A DNA stretch of 64,000 bases, taken from assembly GCA_003281605.1 (NCBI GenBank), contig QCBM01000002.1:248001-312000 (forward strand), written 5' to 3'. The notes under the pieces were generated by a model. It saw only the letters and a program-made list of their open reading frames with translations. It did not search any database and was not told the origin of the DNA. Source of the stretch: Prochlorococcus sp. AG-347-I06 (GTDB lineage Bacteria; Cyanobacteriota; Cyanobacteriia; PCC-6307; Cyanobiaceae). Below, piece after piece: positions 10,899 to 21,299 of the stretch (the first letter of the stretch is position 1; every line of letters starts with the position of its first letter). Made by a program: the position numbers and the translations under genes.

Positions 10899-11522
10899 TT
10901 AAATAGTTTCCCTCAATAAGGCGTTAACCGCAGCAGCGGCCATGGCAGCACCTCCTCTAGTTGAATTCAAAACAATCCTAGGAAGATCGGTAGAAATAAG
11001 TTTGTTTTTGCTTTTCTCTACTCCAATAAATCCAACAGGCATTCCGATAATTAAACTAGGTAAATCTTTTGCATTCTCTAAAATATCAATTAAATAAGTT
11101 AACGCTGTAGGCGAACTGCCAATAACTACAATAGGTGATTTGCTTCCAGAATTCCTAGCAGATAACTCCTTCCAACCTTCACTTAAGCCATATGCAGTTT
11201 TAGTTAAGTTTGTATGATTATTTTTTCCAAACCACATTCTAGCGGTGAATATTTTATTCATAGTGGTATTTTCTGCCATGGTTTTTATTGCTGCTGCTGC
11301 CATATCAGTATCAGTTAAAATCGGAGCTCCATTTTTTAGTGCCTTAAGGCCTTTTTCGCAAGCACCTTCACTAAAATTTACAAGATTTTGAACTGAAAAA
11401 TCTCCTGAAGTATGGACTAATCTTTCTAAAACTTTTTTTTCCAAATAATTTAGATCATTTGCTAATAAATGAGATCTTATGAATCTGATGCTTTCCAAAA
11501 AAATTGGATGATCTATTACCAT
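10899..11522 (-). CDS. cobH: Precorrin-8X methylmutase
   Basis: CobH/CbiC moves a methyl group from C11 to C12 of precorrin-8X, yielding hydrogenobyrinate or its cobalt form on the way to cobalamin. Family features are VHTSGDFSV near residue 36, with the His/Thr active-site segment, TDTDMAAAAIK, IVVIGSSPTAL and IIGMPVGFIGVEKSK, ending with STRGGAAMAAAAVNAL. The 207-residue length is normal. It stands alone here; no other cobalamin gene and no cobalamin riboswitch is seen nearby. It is divergent from holA across 58 bases. Confidence 0.95.
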   Translation of the reverse strand: MVIDHPIFLESIRFIRSHLLANDLNYLEKKVLERLVHTSGDFSVQNLVNFSEGACEKGLKALKNGAPILTDTDMAAAAIKTMAENTTMNKIFTARMWFGKNNHTNLTKTAYGLSEGWKELSARNSGSKSPIVVIGSSPTALTYLIDILENAKDLPSLIIGMPVGFIGVEKSKNKLISTDLPRIVLNSTRGGAAMAAAAVNALLRETI

Positions 11523-11580
11523 TAAATTTAATTTGTGTTAGAAGTAATCATAGTTAATATATGGTTTTTATTGAGCTATT

Positions 11581-12582
11581 ATGCCAATACAAATATTATG
11601 GGGTAATGATTTAAATGCTCAAAATACATTTATTCAAAAATTAATTGATGAGGAAGTATCCAAAGAATGGAAAGAAATAAACGTAACAAATTTAAATGGA
11701 GATGATGATGAGCAAGTCAATAAAGCTTTTGATGAAGTTCTTACACCTCCTTTTGGAGAGGGATACAGAATAGTTACATTGAAAAATAATCCAATTTTTA
11801 CTGCCAAAAATGAGTATCTAAGAACTAAATTTGAAAAAATTCATGACAATATACCTCAAAATACTTATTTCATTTTACAAAATACAAAAAAACCAGACTC
11901 AAGACTAAAGAGTACTAAATTTTTACAAAAACTTATCAAAAATAATTTAGCTAAAGAAAAGTCATTTTCTTTACCAGAAATATGGGACTATGAAGGACAA
12001 AAAAAATTTTTAGAAGATGCAGCAAATGAAATGAATATCAAAATTGAAAAAAATGCAGCTGAATTAATAATTGATTCAGTTGGTAATGATAGCTTTAAAC
12101 TAATAAATGAATTAGCCAAAGCAAAAACATACCTTTCTGCAGTATCAAGTGATTCGAATTCACAACTTTTTCTTAAAAGTATTGATGTAAAAAAAATATT
12201 TAGTGATCATCAATCAAATATTTTCAAAATCATTGATCTTCTCTTACGAAAAAATATTAATGAAAGCCTCATAGAAATAAATTATTCTTTACAGAAAGGA
12301 GAACCTGCTTTAAGACTAAATGCAGGTTTAATTAGTCAAATAAGAATTCATACCATTATAAAATTAGCAGTTAATTTAGGTAACGATAATGCAGAGAAAA
12401 TTTGTAATCTTGCAGGCATTTCTAATCCAAAACGAATTTTTTATATTCGAAGAAAAGTCAAAAATGTATCTCAAGAATATTTAATTAATTTAATGAGTAA
12501 CTTACTAGATATTGAATCATTACTAAAACAAGGTAATAATCCTATAAATGTTTTTACAGAGAAATTAATCAATTTAAGTTAA
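11581..12582 (+). CDS. holA: DNA polymerase III delta subunit
   Basis: The delta subunit opens the sliding clamp during clamp loading. The protein has 333 residues, the usual size. It starts with IQILWGNDLNAQNTFIQKLI, which corresponds to the family's opening strand and helix, and carries FILQNTKKPDSRLK, then a helical C-terminal domain with LLRKNINESL and the RLNAGLISQIRIH stretch. Sequence identity in this family is low, so the call rests on pattern and length. lysC begins 39 bases downstream on the same strand. Its partner dnaX is in the same window at 26.1 kb. Confidence 0.85.
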   Translation: MPIQILWGNDLNAQNTFIQKLIDEEVSKEWKEINVTNLNGDDDEQVNKAFDEVLTPPFGEGYRIVTLKNNPIFTAKNEYLRTKFEKIHDNIPQNTYFILQNTKKPDSRLKSTKFLQKLIKNNLAKEKSFSLPEIWDYEGQKKFLEDAANEMNIKIEKNAAELIIDSVGNDSFKLINELAKAKTYLSAVSSDSNSQLFLKSIDVKKIFSDHQSNIFKIIDLLLRKNINESLIEINYSLQKGEPALRLNAGLISQIRIHTIIKLAVNLGNDNAEKICNLAGISNPKRIFYIRRKVKNVSQEYLINLMSNLLDIESLLKQGNNPINVFTEKLINLS

Positions 12583-12621
12583 CCAAATTATAAGTTTAAG
12601 AATTTACATTATGATTTAAAT

Positions 12622-14382
12622 ATGGCTTTACTTGTAAAAAAATTTGGCGGTACTTCTGTAGGTGATATTAAAAAAATTAAAAATATTGCAAGTAGCATCT
12701 GTCAAAGTAAAGAAGCGGGAAATGAAATTGTCGTAGTTGTCTCTGCAATGGGGCAAACTACAGATGATTTGAATTATTTAGCGGAATCAATTAGTAAAAA
12801 TCCTAATAGAAGAGAATTGGATATGCTTCTCTCAACTGGAGAGCAAGTAACCATAGCTCTTCTCTCAATGGCATTAAACGAATACGGAATACCTGCAATT
12901 TCAATGACCGGTAGCCAAGTTGGAATTATTACTGAATCAATTCATGGTAAAGCGAGAATTCTGGATATTAAAACAGAAAGGATCCAAAGTTACATAAATC
13001 AGGGTTTTGTAGTTGTAGTCGCCGGATTTCAAGGAACAACATTAAGCCATACGGGTTCAATGGAAATTACAACTTTGGGTAGAGGTGGTTCAGATACTTC
13101 GGCAGTAGCTTTATCAACAGCTTTAGGAGCTGAGACGTGCGAAATTTATACAGACGTTCCAGGGGTTCTTACTACTGATCCAAGAATTGTTCCTAATGCA
13201 AAACTCTTAGATGAAATTAGCTGTGAGGAAATGCTTGAACTTGCAAGTGTCGGTGCATCAGTTCTGCATCCAAGAGCAGTAGAAATTGCTCGCAATTATG
13301 GAATTAAATTGTGTGTCAAATCAAGCCAAAGTGACTCAAGTGGGACTCTCTTAGAAAGTCAAATCCAACCTCTCCCGCTAAAAAGAGGAAGCTTAGAATT
13401 AACAAAAACAGTCAATAGTCTTGAGGTATTAGAAAACCAAGCAGTATTCAGTCTCTCAAATATTCCTGATAGGCCTGGGATTGCTGCACAAATATTTGAA
13501 AAACTTTCAGAAGCAAGTATTAGTGTAGATTTAATAATACAAGCTACAAATGATGGAAATAAAAACGATATTACATTTACCGTTGGTGAATTAGAAGTTA
13601 AAAAGACTGCAGAACAATGTGAACTTATAACTAGTCAATTAGGAGGAGAATATAACTTAAAAACAAACATGACTAAATTAAGTATTCAAGGAGCAGGCAT
13701 TATGGGCAGACCAAGTGTTTCAGCTGATTTATTTGATACTTTATCTCAAGCGAATATAAATGTCAGGTTAATAGCTACTAGTGAAATTAAAGTCAGCTGT
13801 GTAATTGAAATCAATAATATACCAAAAGCTATTAGATTTATTGCTGAGAAATTTAAGTTATCCGATACACAAATATTTATTAATCCAATCAATAAAAAAC
13901 AAGATCAACCTGAAGTAAGAGGAATTGCATTAGATAAAAACCAAGTTCAAGTAAGTTTTCGAAAACTGCCTGATCGTCCAGGTGTAGCAGCATCGATATG
14001 TTTAGCATTAGCTGAAAATAATTTACTTATCGATACTATCGTTCAGTCTGAAAGAATTTCCTCTTTAAAAACTAAGGATATTAGTCTTACAATGAATAAA
14101 CAAGATCGAGAAAAAGCTAACTTAGTTTTTGAGGCCTTAACAAAAAAATTACCCGGATCATACATTGAAGATGGCCCTGCTATAGCCAAAGTAAGTGCTG
14201 TAGGAGCGGGAATGGCATTTAAGGTTGGAACGGCTGGAAAAATATTTAGAGCATTGGCTGACCAAAATATCAATATTGAAATGATCGCCACTAGTGAAAT
14301 CAGGACTTCATGCATTGTCTTAGAAAAAGATTGTGACAAAGCAGTTAATGCTATTCATAATCATTTCGAATTAGAAAAATAA
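12622..14382 (+). CDS. lysC: Aspartate kinase with four ACT units
   Basis: This enzyme phosphorylates L-aspartate, the entry step to lysine, threonine, methionine and diaminopimelate. The kinase domain has KKFGGTSVGD at residues 6-15, VVSAMGQTTDDL and TTLGRGGSDTSAV near residue 155. After residue 265 there are two tandem pairs of ACT-like regulatory units, each with the IPDRPG/LPDRPG and IATSEI patterns (near 283, 385, 452 and 553). The 586-residue length and duplicated ACT block match cyanobacterial aspartate kinases and imply feedback control by end-product amino acids. asd and dapA, the next pathway enzymes, are at 20.4-22.3 kb. uvrB ends 7 bases away in the opposite direction. Confidence 0.97.
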   Translation: MALLVKKFGGTSVGDIKKIKNIASSICQSKEAGNEIVVVVSAMGQTTDDLNYLAESISKNPNRRELDMLLSTGEQVTIALLSMALNEYGIPAISMTGSQVGIITESIHGKARILDIKTERIQSYINQGFVVVVAGFQGTTLSHTGSMEITTLGRGGSDTSAVALSTALGAETCEIYTDVPGVLTTDPRIVPNAKLLDEISCEEMLELASVGASVLHPRAVEIARNYGIKLCVKSSQSDSSGTLLESQIQPLPLKRGSLELTKTVNSLEVLENQAVFSLSNIPDRPGIAAQIFEKLSEASISVDLIIQATNDGNKNDITFTVGELEVKKTAEQCELITSQLGGEYNLKTNMTKLSIQGAGIMGRPSVSADLFDTLSQANINVRLIATSEIKVSCVIEINNIPKAIRFIAEKFKLSDTQIFINPINKKQDQPEVRGIALDKNQVQVSFRKLPDRPGVAASICLALAENNLLIDTIVQSERISSLKTKDISLTMNKQDREKANLVFEALTKKLPGSYIEDGPAIAKVSAVGAGMAFKVGTAGKIFRALADQNINIEMIATSEIRTSCIVLEKDCDKAVNAIHNHFELEK

Positions 14383-14389
14383 GTTCTTT

Positions 14390-16429
14390 TTAATTATTTC
14401 TTGCCAATTTTTGTCTTAATTTTTTGATTCTATCCCTCAAATTTGCTGCTTCTTCAAAATTTAACTCTTTTGCAGCATCTTTCATTTTAATTTCTAACTT
14501 TTCTATTAAGTCAGGCAATTCTTCGAGCAAACATTGATTATCACTGGAACCGAGAATTGCATCAGTTTTGTTATTAACTATATTTATTAAATCTTTAGAT
14601 AAACCACCAGCATCTAGTTTTCTGGAAAGTTCTAGAAAAGATAATATTGAATTTTCTATTTTTTTGCCTGCAGGTTTTGGAGTAATACCATTGACTTGGT
14701 TATATTTTTTTTGAATAATTCTTCTTCTTTCAGTTTCAGATATTGCTCTTTTCATTGAATCCGTAAAGTTATCTGCATAAAGCAAGGCAACACCTTCAAC
14801 ATGTCTTGCAGCTCTTCCTATTGTTTGAATCAATGACCTTTCAGCTCTGAGAAAACCTTCTTTATCAGCATCTAAAATGGCAACTAAGGATACTTCAGGA
14901 AGATCTAGTCCCTCTCTTAATAAATTAACTCCTACCAAAACATCATATTCGCCCATTCTGAGGTCTTGAATAATTTCAATTCTTTCAATTGAATGGATTT
15001 CGGAATGCAAATATCGAACTCTTATTTTATTTTCAGATAAAAAATCAGTTAGATCTTCAGCCATTCTCTTGGTAAGTGTTGTCACTAGCACTCGTTGATT
15101 CTTCTCAGCTCTAATTCTTATTTCAGATAAAAGATCTTCTATTTGGCCCTCACTAGGTCTTACATCAATTACAGGATCTAATACCCCAGTTGGTCTTATA
15201 ACTTGCTCAATAAATTCACCATCACATTGATCTAATTCCCATTGACCCGGAGTTGCACTTATAAATAATGTCTGTTTTGATTTTTCCCAAAACTCTTCAC
15301 ATTTTAAAGGTCTATTATCTGCAGCACTTGGCAATCTAAAACCATGATCTATTAAAACTTTTTTTCTAGATTGATCACCGTTGTACATCGCATGAAGTTG
15401 AGGACATGTTACATGACTCTCATCAACTACCAACAACCAATCTTTGGGAAAGTAATCTATTAAGCATTCTGGCGGTGAACCTTCCTCCCTGCCTGATAAA
15501 TGACGAGCATAATTCTCAACTCCATTACAATAACCAACCTCTTTAAGCATTTCTAAATCATATTTTGTGCGTTGCTCTAGACGTTGAGCCTCTAATAATT
15601 TTCCTTCGTATGTAAATTTATCAAGTTGAGTTTTTAATTCACTTCTAATTGCACTTATTGCACTCTCAAGTCTTTCTTTTGGAGTTACAAAATGCTTCGC
15701 TGGATAAACGCTAACTTGTTCCAAACTTTCAAGTATTTCTCCTGTAGTAGGGTCAACATATCTAATAGCCTCGACTTCATCACCAAATAACTCAATTCTT
15801 ATTAATCTATCTTCATAAGCTGGACCGATTTCTAAAACATCACCTTTAATTCTGAATCTACCTCTAGTAATTTCAATATCATTTCTAGTATATTGATTTT
15901 CAACCAGAGACCTCAAAGAAGAACGTAGATTTATTGATTTTCCCACTTCAAATTTAACTGCAGCTTTTAAATACTCACTCGGTATACCAAGACCATAAAT
16001 ACAACTTATTGAGGCTACAACAATTACATCTTTTCTTTCAAATAATGAGCGTGTTGCAGAATGCCTAAGCATATCTATTTCTTCATTAATTGAAGCAGTT
16101 TTGGCTATGTAAGTATCACTTACAGGTACATAAGCTTCAGGTTGATAATAATCGTAGTAAGAAATGAAGTACTCAACAGCATTTTTTGGAAAAAATTCCC
16201 TTAATTCATTACATAGTTGTGCAGCCAACGTTTTGTTATGGGCTAAAACAAGTGCTGGCCTTCCTGTTTGTTGAATTACATTGGCAATGGTAAATGTTTT
16301 TCCAGTTCCAGTAGCTCCTAAAAGAGTCTGAAACTGTTTACCATTATTTACGCCTTTAACTAATTTTTTAATAGCTTCTGGTTGATCTCCATTTGGTTCG
16401 TAAGGAGCTTGAAGCTTATAGTTGTTCAT
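14390..16429 (-). CDS. uvrB: Excinuclease ABC subunit B
   Basis: UvrB is the damage-verifying helicase-like component of nucleotide excision repair. Motifs in order: Walker [11 protein letters not shown] near residue 40, the beta-hairpin segment [12 protein letters not shown] near 95, SATPGQWEL, the DEAD-like VDESH, the [16 protein letters not shown] stretch and [11 protein letters not shown]-terminal UVR motif ([13 protein letters not shown]), which contacts UvrC, completes the protein. I chose the ATG at 16429, giving [16 protein letters not shown]; a TTG one codon upstream would add a single residue. The ycf23-like gene lies 29 bases upstream on the same strand. Confidence 0.98.
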   Translation of the reverse strand: MNNYKLQAPYEPNGDQPEAIKKLVKGVNNGKQFQTLLGATGTGKTFTIANVIQQTGRPALVLAHNKTLAAQLCNELREFFPKNAVEYFISYYDYYQPEAYVPVSDTYIAKTASINEEIDMLRHSATRSLFERKDVIVVASISCIYGLGIPSEYLKAAVKFEVGKSINLRSSLRSLVENQYTRNDIEITRGRFRIKGDVLEIGPAYEDRLIRIELFGDEVEAIRYVDPTTGEILESLEQVSVYPAKHFVTPKERLESAISAIRSELKTQLDKFTYEGKLLEAQRLEQRTKYDLEMLKEVGYCNGVENYARHLSGREEGSPPECLIDYFPKDWLLVVDESHVTCPQLHAMYNGDQSRKKVLIDHGFRLPSAADNRPLKCEEFWEKSKQTLFISATPGQWELDQCDGEFIEQVIRPTGVLDPVIDVRPSEGQIEDLLSEIRIRAEKNQRVLVTTLTKRMAEDLTDFLSENKIRVRYLHSEIHSIERIEIIQDLRMGEYDVLVGVNLLREGLDLPEVSLVAILDADKEGFLRAERSLIQTIGRAARHVEGVALLYADNFTDSMKRAISETERRRIIQKKYNQVNGITPKPAGKKIENSILSFLELSRKLDAGGLSKDLINIVNNKTDAILGSSDNQCLLEELPDLIEKLEIKMKDAAKELNFEEAANLRDRIKKLRQKLARNN

Positions 16430-16458
16430 CAAGCTAGTAGCTAAAGGATGTTGCTATA

Positions 16459-17235
16459 CTAAGAAATTTTTTCTCCAATTATTGAATTTTTCAAAGATTC
16501 TTTTAAGCCCCTAACAACCGCAATCATTGATATTAAATCATCTAATTTATTAACCACCGATCCAACACCAACTGCTGAGGCTCCAGAGGATATTGCTAGT
16601 GGACAAGTTACTTGGCTTAATCCAGAGGCACTCATGATTGGTATATTCAGAGATTGTTTCTTAAATTCTTGATGAATAGCATAGGTAGATGCAAGAGTTG
16701 GTACTGATTTTTCAAAAAAACCTTGAATTCCTGGAGAGTAAGGAGTAGAGCTGGTACCACCTTCTGTTTGAATAATATCAACGCCTTCTTCCACTAGCTT
16801 TACAGCAAGATCAACTTGTTTATCAATAGGCATAGTATGAGGAACAGTTACTGATAAAGGAAAATTAGGTAATAAATCCCTCGTCTCTTTTGTAATGTTT
16901 AAAACTTTTTTATCTGAAAAATGAATGCCTTTTTCATAAAAAGTATCGTAATTACCTATCTCAATTAATGATGCTCCTGCTTTTACACAATCTTGAAAAG
17001 ATCGAGGCACTACTGAACTAACACAAACTGGTAGTGTTGAATTCTTAAGTGCTAAATCAACGAGTTCAGGTTTACAAGCAATATCGACAAGATCTGCACC
17101 TCCTAATGAAGCAGCCTCAACAATTATTTTCACAGACTGAACATCGAAATTATTCAATCCTGAAATAACTTTGAGTAAGGATTTACTTCTTAACTCTTTT
17201 TTGATTTTTTGTGGCAAAAGATTAATCAGACTCAT
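16459..17235 (-). CDS. ycf23: Ycf23-like protein (DUF561)
   Basis: This is a TIM-barrel-like protein conserved in cyanobacteria and red algal plastids, without a settled function. Recognisable segments are KVISGLNNFD, AASLGGADLVDIAC, PVCVSSVVP, IEIGNYDTFYEKG, SVTVPHTMPIDKQ, IQTEGGTSSTP and IMSASGLSQVTCPLA. I place the start at the ATG giving MSLINLLPQK because this aligns with the plastid Ycf23 beginning. An in-frame ATG at 17289 would add 18 residues (MHCFTKTM...) and cannot be excluded. Lack of a clear ribosome-binding site at either start leaves this open. It is divergent from tilS. Confidence 0.88.
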   Translation of the reverse strand: MSLINLLPQKIKKELRSKSLLKVISGLNNFDVQSVKIIVEAASLGGADLVDIACKPELVDLALKNSTLPVCVSSVVPRSFQDCVKAGASLIEIGNYDTFYEKGIHFSDKKVLNITKETRDLLPNFPLSVTVPHTMPIDKQVDLAVKLVEEGVDIIQTEGGTSSTPYSPGIQGFFEKSVPTLASTYAIHQEFKKQSLNIPIMSASGLSQVTCPLAISSGASAVGVGSVVNKLDDLISMIAVVRGLKESLKNSIIGEKIS

Positions 17236-17320
17236 TGACTTAATGAATTTATTACCCGATTGTGACATTGTTTTAGTAAAACAGTGCATTTTTTAAAAAA
17301 TATTATCTGAGCAACACAAA

Positions 17321-18331
17321 ATGACTGATAAAAAATTAAGTCAGAAAAATTGGTCATCATGGCATCATCAGCTTCATAAGGAGATTCTTGCCAAAAAAAT
17401 ATTAATTCCCAAAGGATCCAATATTTTAATAAGTGTTTCGGGGGGTCAAGACTCAATGGCCTTATTAACCCTAATTAATGACCTAAAAAAACTACATAAT
17501 TGGTCTATTAGTGTTTGGCATGGTGATCATCAGTGGCACGAAAAATCATCACTATATGCTCTTGAATTAAAAGATTATTGCGAAGATAAAAATATTTCAT
17601 TCTCTTTTGATCAAGCAAATAAAGAAAGTGTTTCTTCAGAAGAAAAAGCACGAGAATGGAGATATAAAAAATTATGTGAAAGAGCCAAAACATTATTAAA
17701 TAAAAACCAGGAAAAACATAATATTTATTTGCTAACTGGTCACACGAGTAGTGATAATGCAGAAACATTTATCCTCAATTTATCTAGAGGAAGCAATTTT
17801 GCAGGTCTGAGTAATATTGAGAGTAAAAGATTAATAGAAAATCAAATTTATTTAATAAGACCAATATTAATTTTCAGTAGGGATGATACAAAACAATTTT
17901 GCGATGAAATGAAGATTCCAGTCTGGGAAGATCCTACAAATTCAGATCTTAAATTAAAAAGAAATTTAGTAAGAAAAAAAATTATTCCTACCTTAGAAGT
18001 CATCTATCCTGGTTGTTCTGAAAGGATAAATAATTTTTCCCAAAAAATGAGCAAATACAATAATGAACGTAATGATCTAAGTGAACTAGCGTATTTTTAT
18101 TGTAAAGATGTTAAAGGTATCGATAGGAATCTCCTAAATGGTATGTGTATTGAAGCGAGGTGCACAATTTTAAATAGATTTTTAAAAGAAATATCTCCAA
18201 AGCAATGTAGTTCTAAAAATCTGACAAAATTAGCAACTTCAATTTATGAAAAAAATAAAGGTCAAATTAATCTGCAAGAATTTTTAAAAATTGTTTGGGA
18301 TAAAAACTATATAAATTTTGAAAAAAGTTAA
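17321..18331 (+). CDS. tilS: tRNA(Ile)-lysidine synthase
   Basis: TilS attaches lysine to C34 of the CAU-anticodon isoleucine tRNA, changing it to read AUA. This matters in an AT-rich genome where AUA codons are abundant. The PP-loop ATPase motif SGGQDS is at residues 40-45. LLTGHTSSDNAETFILNLSRGS carries the second conserved block, followed by IRPIL and the WEDPTNSD motif. At 336 residues it is the short form, without the long C-terminal extension of E. coli TilS. Its last 4 bases overlap the convergent rnj stop. Confidence 0.96.
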   Translation: MTDKKLSQKNWSSWHHQLHKEILAKKILIPKGSNILISVSGGQDSMALLTLINDLKKLHNWSISVWHGDHQWHEKSSLYALELKDYCEDKNISFSFDQANKESVSSEEKAREWRYKKLCERAKTLLNKNQEKHNIYLLTGHTSSDNAETFILNLSRGSNFAGLSNIESKRLIENQIYLIRPILIFSRDDTKQFCDEMKIPVWEDPTNSDLKLKRNLVRKKIIPTLEVIYPGCSERINNFSQKMSKYNNERNDLSELAYFYCKDVKGIDRNLLNGMCIEARCTILNRFLKEISPKQCSSKNLTKLATSIYEKNKGQINLQEFLKIVWDKNYINFEKS

Positions 18332-20316
18332 GATGTTACAGCAGATCTTCTTCTTCTTGTTCTACCTTCAAATGAATCTTCTATAGCAGTCTCAGCTGAT
18401 GGATTCTGTGATAGTTTTGGACTTTTTTGGTTATTGTGTGGATTATTTGAACTATTAGGATGATTATTATTGTTTGATTTCTTATGAAAATTATTATTAC
18501 TTCTATTTCTATTAGAGAAATTTTGCTCTTCGGTAATCTTTGGAATATAAGCACGAGTTCCACTTGGAGCAGGTTGAACTAAACACAAAATAAGTGGTTC
18601 AACTTGTAATTCTCTTCTCATTCTTCTCGATAAACCATTTTCAATTTCTCTTTGTACACCAATCCAATCTACCTCAAAATTATTAGGCCCAGTTTGTCTG
18701 GATAATTGTTTCCATCTATTTTCTAAGACCCAGCTTATTTCTCGTTCTGTCCACATAGACATTTTTCTTGGCTCTGCAGTAGTAACAACTCCTCTCAAAT
18801 TAACTCTAGGAGGCGCAACCATCTTCCCATCTGTACTAATAGGAGCTAAAACAGTTACTACACCATCCCCAGCTAATTGCTGCCTTTCCTTTAATACTCG
18901 AGCATCTACTATCCCATTTCGTGAGTTATCAAGCAGTTCAACACCAGCTTTTACAGGATCACCCTTTTGAATAGAATTAGGTGTTAACTCAACTACATCT
19001 CCATTTTCAATAATTAAGATATTGTCCTTTGGAACCCCCATAGTTTGTGCACTCTTCCCATGACAAACAAGCATTCTATGTTCTCCATGAACAGGGACAA
19101 AAAACTTAGGTTTTGCGAGTGCCAACATTAATTTTTGATCTTCTTGAAAACCATGACCAGAAACATGAATATTCTCACCCTTTCCATAAACAACCTTTGC
19201 TCCGAGTTTCATTAATCTATCAATTGTATTAACAACAGAAATAGTATTACCAGGAATTGGGCTGGCTGAAAATATTACAGTATCAGTAGTCTTAAGCCGA
19301 ACATGCTGATGTTCACCACGAGAGATTCTGCTTAACGCTGCTAGGGGTTCTCCTTGACTACCCGTCATTAATAATAAGGTCTCCCTATCTGGCAAATCTC
19401 TAATTTGCTTGATAGGAACAAACAAATCATCTGGACATTTCATATAACCAATATCTCTTGCCTTAGCAATAACATTTATCATCGATCTACCTAACAAACC
19501 GACCTTTCTTCCATGTTTCATGGCCAATTCTAAAATCATTGTCACTCTATGCACAGAACTAGCAAAAGTGGTAAGGATAACTCGTTCTTTTGCCTCTGCG
19601 ATATGTTTTTCTAAAGAGGGATAGATAGTCTTCTCAGAAGGACAAAAACCTGGAACTTCAGCATTAGTAGAATCACTGAACATGCATAAAACACCCTTCT
19701 CTCCGTAATGCACCATTCTTTCAATATCAAATTGCTCTCCATCTACTGGCATATGATCAAACTTAAAATCTCCCGTGAAAATAATTGTGCCAACAGGTGT
19801 TGTAACTGCTAAAGAAAAGCTATCGCAAATAGAATGAGTATTTCGAATAAATTCAACAGAAAAATGTTGTCCTACTTTTACAACATCTCTTGGATTTACT
19901 GTCTGTATAGTTGTTCTATCAGATACCCCTGCTTCCTCCATTTTTCCTCTAAGCATTGACATTGCCAGTCTTGGGCCATAAATAATGGGAATATTAAAAT
20001 GCTTTAGATGATGAGAAATACCTCCAATGTGATCTTCATGTCCGTGAGTGACAATCATTCCTTTTATTCTTTTTTGATTTTCTTTTAAAAAAGTTGTATC
20101 AGGCATAACAACGTTTACGCCATGCATACCATCAGATGGGAAAGCTAGGCCAGCATCAACAAGCATTAATTCATCACCATATTCAAAGACACAAGTGTTT
20201 TTTCCTATTTCATGTAATCCTCCAAGAGGTATTACTCGTAAAGCTGGATTATTAATTTTAGATCTAGATGAATCATGAGTAGATCTATTTACAGTTGAGT
20301 TTGTACTTGATTGCAT
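18328..20316 (-). CDS. rnj: Ribonuclease J with an asparagine-rich tail
   Basis: RNase J is a zinc-dependent endo- and 5'-3' exoribonuclease for mRNA and rRNA processing. The metallo-beta-lactamase motif THGHEDHIGG lies near residue 90, FTGDFKFDH near 192 and the beta-CASP region contains TGSQGEPLAAL and SASPIPGN. VSGHGFQEDQ and PVHGEHRML follow. The last 70 or so residues are low complexity and rich in Asn, Ser, His and Lys, ending in an arginine run (RTRRRRS), which suggests a flexible RNA-binding tail. The stop overlaps the end of tilS by 4 bases. dapA and asd lie upstream on the same strand. Confidence 0.96.
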   Translation of the reverse strand: MQSSTNSTVNRSTHDSSRSKINNPALRVIPLGGLHEIGKNTCVFEYGDELMLVDAGLAFPSDGMHGVNVVMPDTTFLKENQKRIKGMIVTHGHEDHIGGISHHLKHFNIPIIYGPRLAMSMLRGKMEEAGVSDRTTIQTVNPRDVVKVGQHFSVEFIRNTHSICDSFSLAVTTPVGTIIFTGDFKFDHMPVDGEQFDIERMVHYGEKGVLCMFSDSTNAEVPGFCPSEKTIYPSLEKHIAEAKERVILTTFASSVHRVTMILELAMKHGRKVGLLGRSMINVIAKARDIGYMKCPDDLFVPIKQIRDLPDRETLLLMTGSQGEPLAALSRISRGEHQHVRLKTTDTVIFSASPIPGNTISVVNTIDRLMKLGAKVVYGKGENIHVSGHGFQEDQKLMLALAKPKFFVPVHGEHRMLVCHGKSAQTMGVPKDNILIIENGDVVELTPNSIQKGDPVKAGVELLDNSRNGIVDARVLKERQQLAGDGVVTVLAPISTDGKMVAPPRVNLRGVVTTAEPRKMSMWTEREISWVLENRWKQLSRQTGPNNFEVDWIGVQREIENGLSRRMRRELQVEPLILCLVQPAPSGTRAYIPKITEEQNFSNRNRSNNNFHKKSNNNNHPNSSNNPHNNQKSPKLSQNPSAETAIEDSFEGRTRRRRSAVTS

Positions 20317-20393
20317 AATTTTGAAATTTATGAAGGCCTGCTTGTAATCAAATAAGGTTTATTTAAATTTAATTATCAAGTTAAATATAATCC

Positions 20394-21299
20394 CTATTGT
20401 AAGGAATTCAGGATAAAAGATAGTTGCTTTTTCATGTCATTGTTTAAAGGTGACAAAGGACTTCTAGGATTACCTACATCCCATCCCGATAGTTCCAAAG
20501 CAGCTTTAATTGGGATTGGATTAGTAGTCATAAAGAGTGCTTTGAAAAGAGGCTGAAGTTTTTCATGAATAGCAAGCGCATTGGAAACCTTTCCACTTTG
20601 AAAAGAATGAATCATCTCTTTCAATTGCAATCCAACTAAATGACTTGCAACACTTACTACTCCTACAGCACCTACCGATAACATTGGAAGCAACAATGAA
20701 TCGTCGCCACTATATACAGAGAGTTCGGAGCCACAAATAGCTCTTAATTCTGTTACTTCTTCTATTCTACCGCTTGCAGCTTTAATACTGAGAATATTTG
20801 AGAAATCCATAAGTTTCTTCACAGTATCAGGTAATAAATTGCATCCAGTCCTGCCAGGAATGTTGTAGAGCATAAGAGGCAAATCCTTTGCAGATTTAGC
20901 AATAGAACTGAAATGTTTATAAAGACCTTCTTGAGGCGGCTTATTATAATAAGGAACAACGACCAAAGCACCGTCAGCACCAGATTCGTAAGCTTTTTTT
21001 GTAGCTTCCACAGCTTCGCTTGTACTATTGCTACCAGTGCCAACTATTACTTTACAACTTGCATCCAAAGATCCTTTTACCGCAATAAATAAATCATGCT
21101 GTTCCGCCCATGAAAGAGTCGGAGATTCTCCAGTAGTACCGCACAACACAATTCCATCGGAACCGTTCTCAAAAAGATAATTTGAAAGTTTTATAGCTAG
21201 TTCATAATCTACATTTCCATTCTCAGTGAATGGAGTAACCATTGCAGTCAATATTCTTCCAAATAGTGGATTATTACACTCAGTTTTGTCTGTAATCAT
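20394..21299 (-). CDS. dapA: 4-hydroxy-tetrahydrodipicolinate synthase
   Basis: DapA condenses pyruvate with aspartate semialdehyde at the start of the lysine and diaminopimelate branch. The GTTGESPTL motif is at residues 54-62. Tyr145 in [10 protein letters not shown] and Lys173 in SIKAASG are the expected proton relay and Schiff-base residues. The length of 301 is typical. The start codon overlaps the end of asd by 4 bases (ATG within the asd stop region), so the two are translationally coupled and supply sequential pathway steps. rnj follows 77 bases downstream on the same strand. Confidence 0.98.
   Translation of the reverse strand: MITDKTECNNPLFGRILTAMVTPFTENGNVDYELAIKLSNYLFENGSDGIVLCGTTGESPTLSWAEQHDLFIAVKGSLDASCKVIVGTGSNSTSEAVEATKKAYESGADGALVVVPYYNKPPQEGLYKHFSSIAKSAKDLPLMLYNIPGRTGCNLLPDTVKKLMDFSNILSIKAASGRIEEVTELRAICGSELSVYSGDDSLLLPMLSVGAVGVVSVASHLVGLQLKEMIHSFQSGKVSNALAIHEKLQPLFKALFMTTNPIPIKAALELSGWDVGNPRSPLSPLNNDMKKQLSFILNSLQ

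Noticed and set aside
16430..16432. TTG start one codon before the uvrB ATG
   Set aside because: The ATG directly after it gives the usual family start.
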